Positions 36,040 to 45,041 of a DNA stretch of 64,000 nucleotides are shown piece after piece. Numbering within the stretch: position 1 is the stretch's first letter; every line of letters begins with the position of its first letter. A program made the position numbers and the translations under genes. The notes beneath the pieces were generated by a model, which saw only the letters and a list, made by a program, of their open reading frames with translations, was not told the DNA's origin and ran no database searches. Origin of the DNA: Multivorans sp965116445 (GTDB lineage: Bacteria > Acidobacteriota > Thermoanaerobaculia > Multivoradales > Multivoraceae); contig OZ220688.1 in assembly GCA_965116445.1 (NCBI GenBank), positions 1,860,001 to 1,924,000 on the forward strand, written 5' to 3'.

Positions 36040-38784
36040 CTAGAACTCGAACCGCACGCCGGCCTCGAACCGTCGCGGCTCGCGGTAGCGGGTCGCGTCG
36101 CCGACGCCGAGACCGCCTCCGCAGCCGGTCGTCAGGGCGCAGACGCTGAGCACCTGTTCGTCGTCCAGGGCGTTGTAGATCGCCGCCACGAACCGCATCC
36201 GGTACCTGCCGCCGACCAGCAGGCCCTTGGACGCCTGGAGATCGAGCCCGTGGTCCGCGTTCGCCTCGCGGCTTCCGCGCGGCGCCTCGTAGACGATGCC
36301 GTAAGGATCCCCCCACCTCCACGGCGTGTAGACGAAGGGAGACGACCAGGTCGCGCCGAACCCCAGGACGACATCGCGCGGGAGACTCACATGGCCATGC
36401 ACCTTGACGCGGTGCTTGCGGTGATCCGTGAGAAAGCCGTAGCGATTCATGTAGTGAAGGGGATAGACGTCGTAGTCCGAACCGATGCTCCCCGTGTACT
36501 CGATGTTCCCCTTCGACTCGGACACGACCCACGACGCGAGCAGATGGACGCGCTCCGAGAAACGGGTCTCCAGGTCGAGCAGGAAGCCCTCGTACTCCCG
36601 GGTCAACTGCGGCAGGTTCGCCACGAGCCAGTAGCCGCAGGCAGCGTCCGCCCGCGGTGTCGGCCAGTTGCCGCCGCAGGTGTCCTCCATGATGTCGAAC
36701 GTTTCCTTCGCGACCCAGGTCAGGCCCAGGGAAGTGCGGCTCGCGACCTCCATCTCCACGCCGAGCGTCCGCGTTTCCGCGTAGGTCGGCTCGATGCCGG
36801 GCTGGATGCGGTTCGGCTCGCCCGAAAACGCGAGCGACAGGAACCAGCCGTACGGGTCGTACCCGTCCGGATCGGTCGTCCAGGTCGGGATCACGTGACT
36901 GCCCAGCCGCGTCTCCCCCGAGAAGGCGTCCTTGCACTGCTCCGGACTCACGCCGCGCCGCGGCACCGCCAATTGGGAGCAGGAGAAGTAGTAGCTCCCC
37001 GGCGTCGTCGCCGTGCGAGCGAAGCGCGGCAGGCCCAGGGCGCTCGGGTGCATGAACCGGCCCCAGGTCCCCCGCACCGCCAGCCTTCCGTCTCCCGTCA
37101 CGTTCCATGAGGCGCCGAGACGCGGCTGCAGCTTCTCCAGCGCCGCGACCTCCTGGCCGGCGTCGTTCGTGAAGGAGACGTCGTCCCGGCGCAGCCCGAA
37201 CCGCACCGTCAAATCGTGCGTCGGACGCCACATGTCCTGGACGTAGCCGGTCAGCAGCCTTCCCTCGGATTCGACCGGTTGCGCGTAGGGAATCCGGATG
37301 TAGCTGTAGGGAACGCCCACGCGGTCGTAGAACCGGCCGCCGCCGGGCATGTTGTTCTGCCGGACGTAGGCCAGGTCGCCGTAGTCCACGCCGAACCGGA
37401 TCTCGTGGTCGCCGCCGGTGTGGCCGCTGAACCAGGCCGCGCTGGCGGACAACTCGTCCCGGTCCCGCCCGGAGTACGTCAACTGCGAGTAGTTCACGGA
37501 CGCCGCGTAGCCGAGCGAGATGTCCAGGTGGCCAAGGGTCTCCAAGTCTCCGCTCCTGGGCGAGAGGAAGTACTCGCCGCTCGCGGTCGAAGCGGCGAGC
37601 CGCCACTCGAACCGCGTTCCGGTCAGGCCCAGGGCCTCCGCGCTGACGATGGACGTCTCGTTCTCCACGCGGCTCGTCGCCTCCGCGGCGGTGAACCGGT
37701 CCGCGTTCGCGTTGTCGATGGACGGCCGGTCCGTCAGGTAGCGCCCCGTGACCTGCCACTGGTCGCTCGCCTGCCAGGTGAGCTTGCCGAGATGGTTGTC
37801 GCGGTCCAGCTCCCGCGCGGTTGGCGATCCGGTCGGGGTGTTCTTCGAGAGAATCCGACTCGTTGCCCCGAAGAACCAGACCCTGTCGCGCCGGACCGGA
37901 CCGCCAAGCGTGAAGGAAGGCTCCGAGTACTCGAAGAGGTCCTCGTCCTTGTTGAAGTGCTCGCCGTTCGTGTTGAAGTTCGAGTCCCGGTAGCGAAGGT
38001 CGAAGGTCCCCGAGAGGTCGTTGCCGCCGGCCTTCGTCACGATGTTGATCACGCCGCCCGTGGCCCGGCCGTACCGCGCCTCGAAACCGCCCGTCTCCAT
38101 GTGGATCTCCTGGATCGTGTCGAAGTTCAGGTGGACGCCCACCGTGGACGACGCGGGGTCCGTCGAGTCGATGCCGTCGATGTAGTAGACGTTCTCGGCC
38201 TGGGTCGAGCCGAAGACACGGGGGTTCGCGGAGAGCGGCGCGCCCGCCCCGGCGGGTGTGCGTCTGCTCGATCCCGTCTGCACGACCCCGGGCGCCTGGG
38301 CAAGGAGGTTGTAGTAGCGCCGGTTGACCGAGCCGACCGAAGACTCCTGCAGGTGCTCTTCCGTGAACGTCTGCGAGGTGGAAACCTGCTCTACGTCGAC
38401 GATCGGGGCCTCCGCGACGACCGTGATCTCGCCCGCGAACTCGCCGAGTTCCAGGTCGATGTGAACCTCCGCGACCCGGTTCACGCTCACCTCGACGTCC
38501 GTGCGCCGCTGCGGCAGGAAGCCCTCGAGCTCCACGTCGACCGTGTAGACGCCGGGCGGCAGACTCGTGAAGTCGAATCCGCCACCGCCGTCGCTGAACA
38601 CGGTTCGCTCCCCCATGAGGGCCGGCGAAGCGAGGCGGACCGTGGCCCCCGGCAGCGGAGCGTGGTGCTCGTCCTCCACATGGCCGGCAAGCCGGCCCGT
38701 GACCTGGGCCAGGACCGGCGCGGTCAGCAAGGCCGCGCAGACGAACAGGACCAACACGAGAGACAGGCGACCGGACACAGGCAT
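36040..38784 (-). CDS. TonB-dependent receptor with carboxypeptidase-regulatory-like domain
   Basis: A 914-residue outer-membrane receptor. After a signal peptide (ending ...VLAQVTG), a CarboxypepD_reg beta domain occupies residues 28-110 (GRLAGHVEDEHHAPLPGATV...GGFDFTSLPPGVY). A plug follows with NVYYIDGIDSTDP and GFEARYGRATGGVINIVTK, then a barrel ending VRFEF with terminal Phe, as expected. It imports glycans, peptides or metal complexes with TonB energy. The ATG at 38784 has AAAGGAG upstream. No SusD partner is adjacent. This architecture is common in Acidobacteriota. Confidence 0.88.
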   Translation of the reverse strand: MPVSGRLSLVLVLFVCAALLTAPVLAQVTGRLAGHVEDEHHAPLPGATVRLASPALMGERTVFSDGGGGFDFTSLPPGVYTVDVELEGFLPQRRTDVEVSVNRVAEVHIDLELGEFAGEITVVAEAPIVDVEQVSTSQTFTEEHLQESSVGSVNRRYYNLLAQAPGVVQTGSSRRTPAGAGAPLSANPRVFGSTQAENVYYIDGIDSTDPASSTVGVHLNFDTIQEIHMETGGFEARYGRATGGVINIVTKAGGNDLSGTFDLRYRDSNFNTNGEHFNKDEDLFEYSEPSFTLGGPVRRDRVWFFGATSRILSKNTPTGSPTARELDRDNHLGKLTWQASDQWQVTGRYLTDRPSIDNANADRFTAAEATSRVENETSIVSAEALGLTGTRFEWRLAASTASGEYFLSPRSGDLETLGHLDISLGYAASVNYSQLTYSGRDRDELSASAAWFSGHTGGDHEIRFGVDYGDLAYVRQNNMPGGGRFYDRVGVPYSYIRIPYAQPVESEGRLLTGYVQDMWRPTHDLTVRFGLRRDDVSFTNDAGQEVAALEKLQPRLGASWNVTGDGRLAVRGTWGRFMHPSALGLPRFARTATTPGSYYFSCSQLAVPRRGVSPEQCKDAFSGETRLGSHVIPTWTTDPDGYDPYGWFLSLAFSGEPNRIQPGIEPTYAETRTLGVEMEVASRTSLGLTWVAKETFDIMEDTCGGNWPTPRADAACGYWLVANLPQLTREYEGFLLDLETRFSERVHLLASWVVSESKGNIEYTGSIGSDYDVYPLHYMNRYGFLTDHRKHRVKVHGHVSLPRDVVLGFGATWSSPFVYTPWRWGDPYGIVYEAPRGSREANADHGLDLQASKGLLVGGRYRMRFVAAIYNALDDEQVLSVCALTTGCGGGLGVGDATRYREPRRFEAGVRFEF

Positions 38785-38946
38785 GGAGGGGCTCCTTTCC
38801 GAGATGCCTTCCTGAACGCTGGCGCCGGCTCCGGACGACTGCCCCACAAGACGAAGGCTTAGCCCGAACGCGCACGAGGCAGGAACCGCGCCATTCTGCC
38901 AAAGCGTGCGCGTAACGGGCGACCGGCGCGCCGCGAAGCGGTTCCT

Positions 38947-39657
38947 TCAGGCGAAGACGCGCGGTTCGAAGTCCTCCGCGTTCACGATCGAGGAGCTGCT
39001 GCCAGTGGCCCGAATCACGAAGAAGCCCTGCCTCTCGGCATGCGTCCTCACGTCCTTGCCACCCTGAAGGTAGGCCATCGCGCCGTAGACCTTGCGGTCC
39101 TCGTACTCCGGCCACCATTCCTTGAAGCGCTCCAGCTTCGCCCGGAATCGCCCCACGTCCTCCGGCCGCAGCGTCGTCTTGACTTCGACGGCCACGACCT
39201 CCGAGCCGTTCACCGCCAGAACGTCCAGCTCGTAGTGCTCGCCGTTCCGGCTCCCCTCCGTGCGCTGCGAGAGCCTGTCCACCTGAACCTGCCGCTCCCG
39301 GAGCAGCTTGACCAGGTCGCCCTCGACCAGACTCTCCATCAACTTGCCCCACTGGGTCGTGAACAGATTCTCCGCACGCTTCAGGCGCCGGTCCGTCTCC
39401 TTCATCCGTCGGTCCGTGTCCTGCATCTGCCGGTCCGTCTCCTGCATCTGCTCCGCGGTTTCCCGAATCAGCCGGCCGGTCTCCTTCGTCTGCTCCGCAT
39501 TCTCCTGAAACAGCCGGTCGAGTTCCCTCGACCGCTCGGCCTGAGAGTGCCTGAGTTCCCGCTGAGAGCGCCTGGGTTCCCGGATGCTCTCCGTGAGCTT
39601 CCGAAGCGTCTCCAGCGTGGGCTCGTCCGAAGCCCCCTCCGGTGTCGTCGTCGTCAT
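38947..39657 (-). CDS. Coiled-coil PD-(D/E)XK-like protein
   Basis: A 236-residue protein. Residues 15-95 are a charged heptad-like coiled coil with near-tandem seven-residue repeats (ETDRQMQ, DTDRRMK, ETDRRLK). The C-terminal half has YELDVLAVNGSEVVAVEVKT, the Asp...Glu-x-Lys core of restriction-endonuclease-like folds. Such proteins (COG5493/DUF3782-like) are common in cyanobacteria and metagenomes; function is unknown. The coiled-coil repeat unit could expand or contract. It faces away from the insertion sequence. Confidence 0.7.
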   Translation of the reverse strand: MTTTTPEGASDEPTLETLRKLTESIREPRRSQRELRHSQAERSRELDRLFQENAEQTKETGRLIRETAEQMQETDRQMQDTDRRMKETDRRLKRAENLFTTQWGKLMESLVEGDLVKLLRERQVQVDRLSQRTEGSRNGEHYELDVLAVNGSEVVAVEVKTTLRPEDVGRFRAKLERFKEWWPEYEDRKVYGAMAYLQGGKDVRTHAERQGFFVIRATGSSSSIVNAEDFEPRVFA

Positions 39658-39800
39658 TCGTCGCCTCCTCTATCCGTTGCAGCGCGAGATGCGCCGAGGG
39701 GCGGTTGTCTTCGTGGAAGCGTGGCCGGGCGAATCTGGCGCCGAGCCGCGCGGGAACGGAAGACTAGCATCCGGCGCCGCAGCGCTCCGCTCCCAGCCTT

Positions 39801-39864
39801 GTCCCATGTGAAGTGAGCCTGAAGCGGCGATGTCAATCCCACGAGAAGTGAGCCTGAAGCGGTG
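39801..39864. repeat. Double left terminal repeat of the insertion sequence
   Basis: Two copies of a TCCCA...GAAGTGAGCCTGAAGCGG unit, 39801-39829 and 39836-39864, in direct order 35 bases apart. Both match the right end when inverted. Paired end repeats usually bind two transposase molecules. Confidence 0.65.
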
Positions 39865-39881
39865 TTGGGGATCATTGGAGG

Positions 39882-41141
39882 ATGATCTTGCAACTCGACA
39901 TCGAACGGCTTCGGACCCTGGACGAGGTCCGGGATTTCATGGCCGGCAGCGCGCCGGTCGACTTCCGTTTCGTGGAGCGTGCGGATGCGTACGACTTCGT
40001 CCGGCGGGTTCTGGTGCGTACGCGGTATGTACGGTTGCCGCGGCCCGACAAGGGTCTCGTGCGGCGGTTCCTGGTCAAGGTGACGGGCTTCAGCCGGGCG
40101 CAGGCGTCGCGGTTGATCTCCCAGTACCGGGAGACGGGGCGCATCAAGGACCGGCGCCGGGGTCCGAAGCGCCCGTTTCGTCGGCGCTACACGAAGCCGG
40201 ACATCGGTCTGCTGGCGGAGGTGGACGAGACCCTGGGAGGCCTGTGCGGCGCGGTGACGCGGCGTCTGATGCAGCGGCAGTACGAGGTTTTCGGCGATGC
40301 TCGGTTCAAGCGTCTGGCTGGGCTCTCCAACAGCCACCTGTACCGCCTTCGCCGGTCCGTGACGTACCGTCGCCGTCGGCTGACGGTGGCCAAGACGCGG
40401 TCGACTCAGGTGAGCATCGGGGAGCGTCGCAAGCCCCATCCGGCCGGTCGGCCGGGCTTCCTGCGAGTGGATTCCGTCCATCAGGGCGACCTCGACGGGG
40501 AGAAGGGTCTGTACGAGATCAACCTCGTGGACGAGGTCACGCAGTACGAGTTCGTGGCCGCCGTAGAAGGCATTTCGGAGCGTTTCCTGGTCCCGGCGCT
40601 TCAAGGGTCGATCGAGGCTTTCCCCTTCGTCGTCCAAGGTTTCCACGCCGACAACGGCTCCGAGTACATCAACCACAAAGTCGCCGCGCTGCTGCGCAAG
40701 CTCCACATCGAGGAGTTCACCAAGTCCCGCCCGAAGCGTTGCAACGACAACGCCCTGGTCGAAAGCAAGAACGCCTCGGTGGTCCGGCGCTACCTCGGCC
40801 ACGACCACATTCCCCGGCATCACGCCGCCCTCGTCAACGGCTTCCTGCGCGACGTGCTCGCCCCCTTCCTCAACTACCACCGGCCCTGCCACTTCCCCGT
40901 CGAAATCGAGGACGCCAAGGGCAAGAAGCGCAAGACCTACCCCTTCGACAAGGTCACCACGCCCTACCTCAAGCTGAAATCCCTCGACGGCGCTGCCCTC
41001 AGCCTGCGGCCTGGCGTCACCTTCGAGATGCTCGACCAGGAGGCGCTGGCACTCGACGACCTCGCCGCCGCCACCACCGTCAACGAGGCGCTGGTTGCGC
41101 TCTTCGCCGAAATCCGACGCCGAGACGCAACCGTCGCATGA
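39882..41141 (+). CDS. DDE transposase with integrase core domain
   Basis: A 419-residue transposase. An N-terminal helix-turn-helix region (VTGFSRAQASRLISQYRETG) is followed by an integrase-type catalytic core: first Asp in FLRVDSVHQGD, second in FHADNGSEYIN and Glu in NALVESKNA. All three catalytic acids are present, so it may be active. It resembles IS481/ISNCY-type integrase-core transposases, but I cannot name the family. It fills the insertion sequence between its terminal repeats. Confidence 0.85.
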   Translation: MILQLDIERLRTLDEVRDFMAGSAPVDFRFVERADAYDFVRRVLVRTRYVRLPRPDKGLVRRFLVKVTGFSRAQASRLISQYRETGRIKDRRRGPKRPFRRRYTKPDIGLLAEVDETLGGLCGAVTRRLMQRQYEVFGDARFKRLAGLSNSHLYRLRRSVTYRRRRLTVAKTRSTQVSIGERRKPHPAGRPGFLRVDSVHQGDLDGEKGLYEINLVDEVTQYEFVAAVEGISERFLVPALQGSIEAFPFVVQGFHADNGSEYINHKVAALLRKLHIEEFTKSRPKRCNDNALVESKNASVVRRYLGHDHIPRHHAALVNGFLRDVLAPFLNYHRPCHFPVEIEDAKGKKRKTYPFDKVTTPYLKLKSLDGAALSLRPGVTFEMLDQEALALDDLAAATTVNEALVALFAEIRRRDATVA

Positions 41142-41288
41142 GCAACTCGCCCATCTCTCTCACTGCACCTGGACCACGCCTCGCGGTCCCCGCGCTACCG
41201 TTGGTCCCTGGTGCCGATCTCCGCTTCGCTCCGATCAGCAACCCGGAAAACCGCTCCGACTCACGCGACCCGCTCAACTCCCGATCCA

Positions 41289-41318
41289 CCGCCGTTCAGG
41301 CTCATCTTCGTATGGGAC
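41289..41318. repeat. Right terminal inverted repeat of the insertion sequence
   Basis: Reads CCGCCGTTCAGGCTCATCTTCGTATGGGAC in two parts, 41289-41307 and 41308-41318, imperfect inverse of the left end. It lies 131 bases before the thiolase-like start, so the insertion may supply or disrupt that gene's upstream region. Confidence 0.65.
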
Positions 41319-41448
41319 TAGACTCTCCCGCATCCACGCTGGTCGGTCCGGGGCGAGTCTCGTTAGACTTGGCTGCCGCGGCCCCACGCGGTTCTGGCGA
41401 CAGCGAGGACCACAGCGAACCGTCCGGAGAAGCCCCGGCCAAGACTCG

Positions 41449-42981
41449 ATGACGCAAACCACTCCCGTTCTGGTCGGCATCGCCCAGGTGCTCCAGCGTG
41501 CAGACGATCCGGCGGCGGCCCGCGCTCCGATCGAGCTGATGGTCGAGGCGGTCGACTCCGCGCTTCAGGATGCCGGGGCAACGGGCCTGCGCGGCCGGAT
41601 CGATTCGCTGCGGGCGATGAAGGGTGTCTGGGGCTACCGGAACCCCGCTCTCCGGGTGGCCGAAGCGCTGGGGCTCACCGGCGTCGAGACCGGGCTTTCC
41701 GTGGTCAGCGGCAACCAGGTGCAGGCCGTGTTCAACCGGAGCGCGCTGGACATCCAGAGCGGTCGCCGCGAGGCGATCGTGCTTTGCTCCGCGGAGTGCG
41801 GCCGCACGATGGGCCGGGCGGCGAAGGCGGGCCTGAAGCTCGACTGGCTCGACGACGACGATCCGCCGAAGCTGCCCGACGTGACCTACGGCGACACCCG
41901 CTGGACCCGGCACGAACTCGAGATGGCGCGCGGCCTCCAGCAGGCGGTCCAGTACTACTCGCTGTTCGAGATTGCGCTCCGGCGCCGGAACCGCGAGAGC
42001 GTGAACGGGCATCTCGCACGGATCGCGGAGCTGTGGGCAGGCTTCAACCGGGTGGCCCAGGACAACCCGAATGCCTGGATCAGGAAGCCCCTGACCGCCT
42101 CGGAGATCGGCACGGTGTCACCCACGAACCGCGCGGTGACCTGTCCCTACCCCAAGCTGATGAACGCGAACATGCGGGTCGACATGGCCGCGGCGCTCGT
42201 TCTCTGCTCGCTTGACGTGGCGCGGTCGCTCGGCATCCCCAGCTCGAAGATGATCTTCCCGACAAGCGGTACGGACGCCGTGGACCACTACTTCGTCTCG
42301 GAGCGCGACAACCTCCACTCGTCGCCGGCCATCCGGCTCGCCGGGCGGCGGGCGCTGGAACTTGCCGGCGTCGAAGTGGAGGATCTCGACTTCGTCGATC
42401 TCTACAGTTGCTTCCCCAGCGCCGTGCAGGTCGCGGCGCGGGAACTCGGGCTCGACCCGGAGCGCCCGCTCTCCGTGACCGGCGGCCTGACCTTCGGCGG
42501 CGGGCCGCTCAACAGTTACGTGATGCATTCCATCGCACGCACCGCGGAACTGCTGCGGGAGACGGAAGGCGGTCGAGGTCTGGTCACCGCGAACGGAGGC
42601 ATGCTGACGAAGCACTCCTTCGGGGTCTACAGCGCGGCGGAACCGGAGCGGCCCTATCGCCACGAGGACCTGACGGCCGAAGTCCACGCGCTCCCGAAGC
42701 GGGAGGCCACAGCGAGCTATGCAGGCCCCGCCGAAATCGAGTCCTATGCGGTCATGTTCGGCGGCGCGGCAAAACCGGCCACGTCGTTTCGCTCCGTCTA
42801 CGGCCAGCGCGCCGCCCCGACCACCGAACCGTCGCTCGCCCATCTCGCCTGCCGCCTGCCGGACGGCCGGAGGGCCTGGGCCAACGTGGACGACCCGGAC
42901 ACGCTGGGCGCCATGTGCGAGCAGGAGTTCTGCGGCCTGCCCGTGAAGCTCGACGGAGCGGGCGCGGCCGAGTGCGGATGA
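41449..42981 (+). CDS. Thiolase-like (SCP2/acetyl-CoA acetyltransferase family) protein lacking the nucleophilic Cys
   Basis: A 510-residue thiolase-superfamily protein: opening TPVLVGIAQVLQR, GGLTFGGGPLNSYVMHSIA in the C-terminal half, and NGGMLTKHSFG near the end. Where degradative thiolases have the acyl-accepting Cys, the sequence reads GNQVQAVFN, so the classical mechanism is absent. Similar SCP2-thiolase-like proteins occur with lipid and steroid catabolism genes and may bind acyl-CoA without cleaving it. The ATG at 41449 is chosen because the upstream 118 residues translate from the IS end. Its stop overlaps the next gene (ATGA). Confidence 0.78.
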   Translation: MTQTTPVLVGIAQVLQRADDPAAARAPIELMVEAVDSALQDAGATGLRGRIDSLRAMKGVWGYRNPALRVAEALGLTGVETGLSVVSGNQVQAVFNRSALDIQSGRREAIVLCSAECGRTMGRAAKAGLKLDWLDDDDPPKLPDVTYGDTRWTRHELEMARGLQQAVQYYSLFEIALRRRNRESVNGHLARIAELWAGFNRVAQDNPNAWIRKPLTASEIGTVSPTNRAVTCPYPKLMNANMRVDMAAALVLCSLDVARSLGIPSSKMIFPTSGTDAVDHYFVSERDNLHSSPAIRLAGRRALELAGVEVEDLDFVDLYSCFPSAVQVAARELGLDPERPLSVTGGLTFGGGPLNSYVMHSIARTAELLRETEGGRGLVTANGGMLTKHSFGVYSAAEPERPYRHEDLTAEVHALPKREATASYAGPAEIESYAVMFGGAAKPATSFRSVYGQRAAPTTEPSLAHLACRLPDGRRAWANVDDPDTLGAMCEQEFCGLPVKLDGAGAAECG

Positions 42982-44771
42982 GCCGGGCCCGCCCTGGCGG
43001 ACGCTTCCGCAACGCGGCCGCTCGCCGGGCCGGCACGGCCCTTCGCCTTGCCGCGTCGTCCGGCGCGGCGCTGCTGTTCGCCGGCTGTCTGGGCAACCCG
43101 ACGAGTCCCGCCCGGAGCGCGATGTTCGACTACGACCCGCGCACCGATCCCGTTTCCAACCCGGACTCGCTGTTCGCGCCGTTCGACCCGGAGCGGGCCG
43201 ACACGGACGGCACGATCAACCGCTACTCGCTCGACCAGCCGACGTCGCTCAACCCGCTGTTCATCCGCGCCTGGACGGATGGCTTCCTCTACCGTCTGCT
43301 CTTCGATCCGATCGCTCACCGCGTCTCGGACCTGACCGCGGAGTGGAATCCGGCGATGGTCGACGAGGTCGAGGAGCTGGAGGACGGCAAGGTCCACCGG
43401 ATCAAGCTCCACGCCGGCATGCGCTGGCACGACGGCGCCCCGGTGACCTCCGAAGACGTCCGCTTCAGTTGGGAGGCGATCGCCGACGACAACGTGCCCG
43501 CGGTGGACTACAAGTACAAGGCCGCCGAGATCGAGAACATCCGGATCATCGACGAGATCACGTTCGACGTCGTCCACCGGCAGGTCTCGGCGCTGCGGAT
43601 CGACAACCTCTACTTCCCCGTCGTCCCCGCGCACATCCTGAACAACCCGGAAGAACGCGCCGCCGACCCGACACTGCGCACGAGCGCCTACTACAACCGC
43701 TACCTGAGGGAACTCGGGATCGGCAACGGGCCGTACCGCTTCGTCGAGTGGATTCACGCCGACCGGATCATCGTCGAGCGCTGGGAGGACTACCACCACG
43801 ACAAGCCGCCCATCCGCCGCCAGGCGATCACGACCCACAGCGACCGGAACGCGGCCCTGCTCCAGTTCCGCAAGGGACAGCTCGACGACATCTGGCTGAC
43901 CGTCCAGCAGCACGGCAGCCAGACGAACGACGAGGAGTTCCACGCCGTCGGCGTGAAGGCCTGGGGACCGCGCTGGATGCAGGCCTACATCGGCTGGCAG
44001 CAGGGCGGCAACAACCACTTCTTCGGCGACGTCCGGGTGCGGCGCGCGATGGCCCACGCCTACGACGCGGAGCGCGTCCTGCGGCAGGTGAGCTGGAACG
44101 TCTACACCCGTTCGAACGGGATGTTCCCGCCCAGCCACTGGAGCCACAATCCGGACGTCGAGCCCCTCGAGTACGACCTGGACAAGGCGGCCGCGCTGCT
44201 CGACGAGGCGGGCTGGAAGTCGAACCCCGACGACGGCTGGCGCTACAAGGAAATCGACGGCGAGCAGGTGCGCTTCCACTTCATGATGAACCTGCCCCAG
44301 TCCTTCGTCGACGCCCGCCGCATGATCGACATCTACCGCGACGACCTGCGCCGCATCGGCGTCTCCTTCGACACGGAGATCCAGGAAAACGCGAGCCGCT
44401 CGCCGCTTCTGATCCAGCACGAGATGATCGCCCACGTGGACACGTACCAGGTCTTCTCCGACCCGGACATCTGGCGCAACTTCTTCCACACGGAAGCGAT
44501 CGACAACGGCCGCAACTACGACAGCTACAGCAACCCGAAGGTCGACGAGCTGTTCGACCGTTCCCGCATGGAGCTCGACCCCGACCGCCGCGCCGCACTG
44601 CTGCGCGAACTCCAGGCCCAGATCCAGGCCGACCAGCCGGCCCTCTTCCTGTGGAACTACAGCACGACCTGGGGCTTCCGCAAGCGGATGCGCGGCGTCG
44701 AACTGGGGCCGTCGGGCGTGACCGCGTTCGTCCCGGGAACCCGGGGCTGGTGGATCGAGCGGGAGGAGTAG
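42978..44771 (+). CDS. Lipoprotein solute-binding protein of peptide/nickel ABC family
   Basis: A 597-residue extracytoplasmic binding protein of the SBP_bac_5 class. A signal with lipobox-like LLFAGC ends near residue 37. The ligand-lobe signatures DQPTSLNPLFIRAW, WHDGAPVTSEDVRFSWEAI and RRAMAHAYDAERVL follow. Such proteins deliver oligopeptides, nickel or other solutes to DppBC-type permeases, none of which is adjacent. The ATGA overlap with the thiolase-like gene implies co-translation, an odd pairing. The start at 42978 is preferred to a long upstream extension inside the thiolase gene. Confidence 0.85.
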   Translation: MSRARPGGRFRNAAARRAGTALRLAASSGAALLFAGCLGNPTSPARSAMFDYDPRTDPVSNPDSLFAPFDPERADTDGTINRYSLDQPTSLNPLFIRAWTDGFLYRLLFDPIAHRVSDLTAEWNPAMVDEVEELEDGKVHRIKLHAGMRWHDGAPVTSEDVRFSWEAIADDNVPAVDYKYKAAEIENIRIIDEITFDVVHRQVSALRIDNLYFPVVPAHILNNPEERAADPTLRTSAYYNRYLRELGIGNGPYRFVEWIHADRIIVERWEDYHHDKPPIRRQAITTHSDRNAALLQFRKGQLDDIWLTVQQHGSQTNDEEFHAVGVKAWGPRWMQAYIGWQQGGNNHFFGDVRVRRAMAHAYDAERVLRQVSWNVYTRSNGMFPPSHWSHNPDVEPLEYDLDKAAALLDEAGWKSNPDDGWRYKEIDGEQVRFHFMMNLPQSFVDARRMIDIYRDDLRRIGVSFDTEIQENASRSPLLIQHEMIAHVDTYQVFSDPDIWRNFFHTEAIDNGRNYDSYSNPKVDELFDRSRMELDPDRRAALLRELQAQIQADQPALFLWNYSTTWGFRKRMRGVELGPSGVTAFVPGTRGWWIEREE

Positions 44772-44792
44772 AGTCCGTCCCGCGCGCCGGAT

Positions 44793-44798
44793 TATACT
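44793..44798 (+). promoter_or_regulatory. Candidate -10 box (TATACT) of the MazEF pair
   Basis: TATACT ends six bases before the antitoxin ATG at 44805, so transcription would start at or next to the ATG, giving a leaderless mRNA. No convincing -35 is seen in the GC-rich flank. Confidence 0.4.
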
Positions 44799-44804
44799 CC
44801 CGGT

Positions 44805-45041
44805 ATGAAAACTGCGGTTTCGATTCCAGACGACATCTTCGCACGGGCCGAGCTTCTCGCCCGACAAGCCGGCCGGTCGCGGAGCGACGTGTATGCCGCC
44901 GCCCTCGACGAGTACGTTGCGCGCCACGCACCAGACGAAGTCACGGACGAGATGGACCGGGTCTGCGACTCTCTGGGAGAGCAGGACGATGCCTTCCTCG
45001 CCGCCGCAGCGCACCGCGCCCTCCGTCGTGTCGAGTGGTGA
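44805..45041 (+). CDS. RHH-type (MazE-like) antitoxin
   Basis: A 78-residue antitoxin with an N-terminal ribbon-helix-helix (KTAVSIPDDIFARAELLARQAGRSRSDVYAAALDEYV), which should bind DNA as a dimer, and an acidic C-terminus (DEVTDEMDRVCDSLG) likely to block MazF. Its stop overlaps the toxin's GTG start. The pair marks the left edge of the defence island. Confidence 0.82.
   Translation: MKTAVSIPDDIFARAELLARQAGRSRSDVYAAALDEYVARHAPDEVTDEMDRVCDSLGEQDDAFLAAAAHRALRRVEW

Larger units (their letters stand above)
39801..41318 (+). mobile_element. Insertion sequence with imperfect terminal inverted repeats
   Basis: The left end (39801-39829, GTCCCATGTGAAGTGAGCCT...) matches the reverse complement of the right end (41289-41318, ...TTCAGGCTCATCTTCGTATGGGAC) over about 29 bases. 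A second internal copy of the left repeat lies at 39836-39864. One DDE transposase is inside. I see no clear target-site duplication, and the IS family is uncertain (integrase-core type). Confidence 0.75.

Noticed and set aside
36023..39352. A 1109-codon open frame overlapping the TonB receptor in another frame
   Set aside because: It is a GC-rich shadow; the receptor frame has signal, plug and barrel motifs and a C-terminal Phe.
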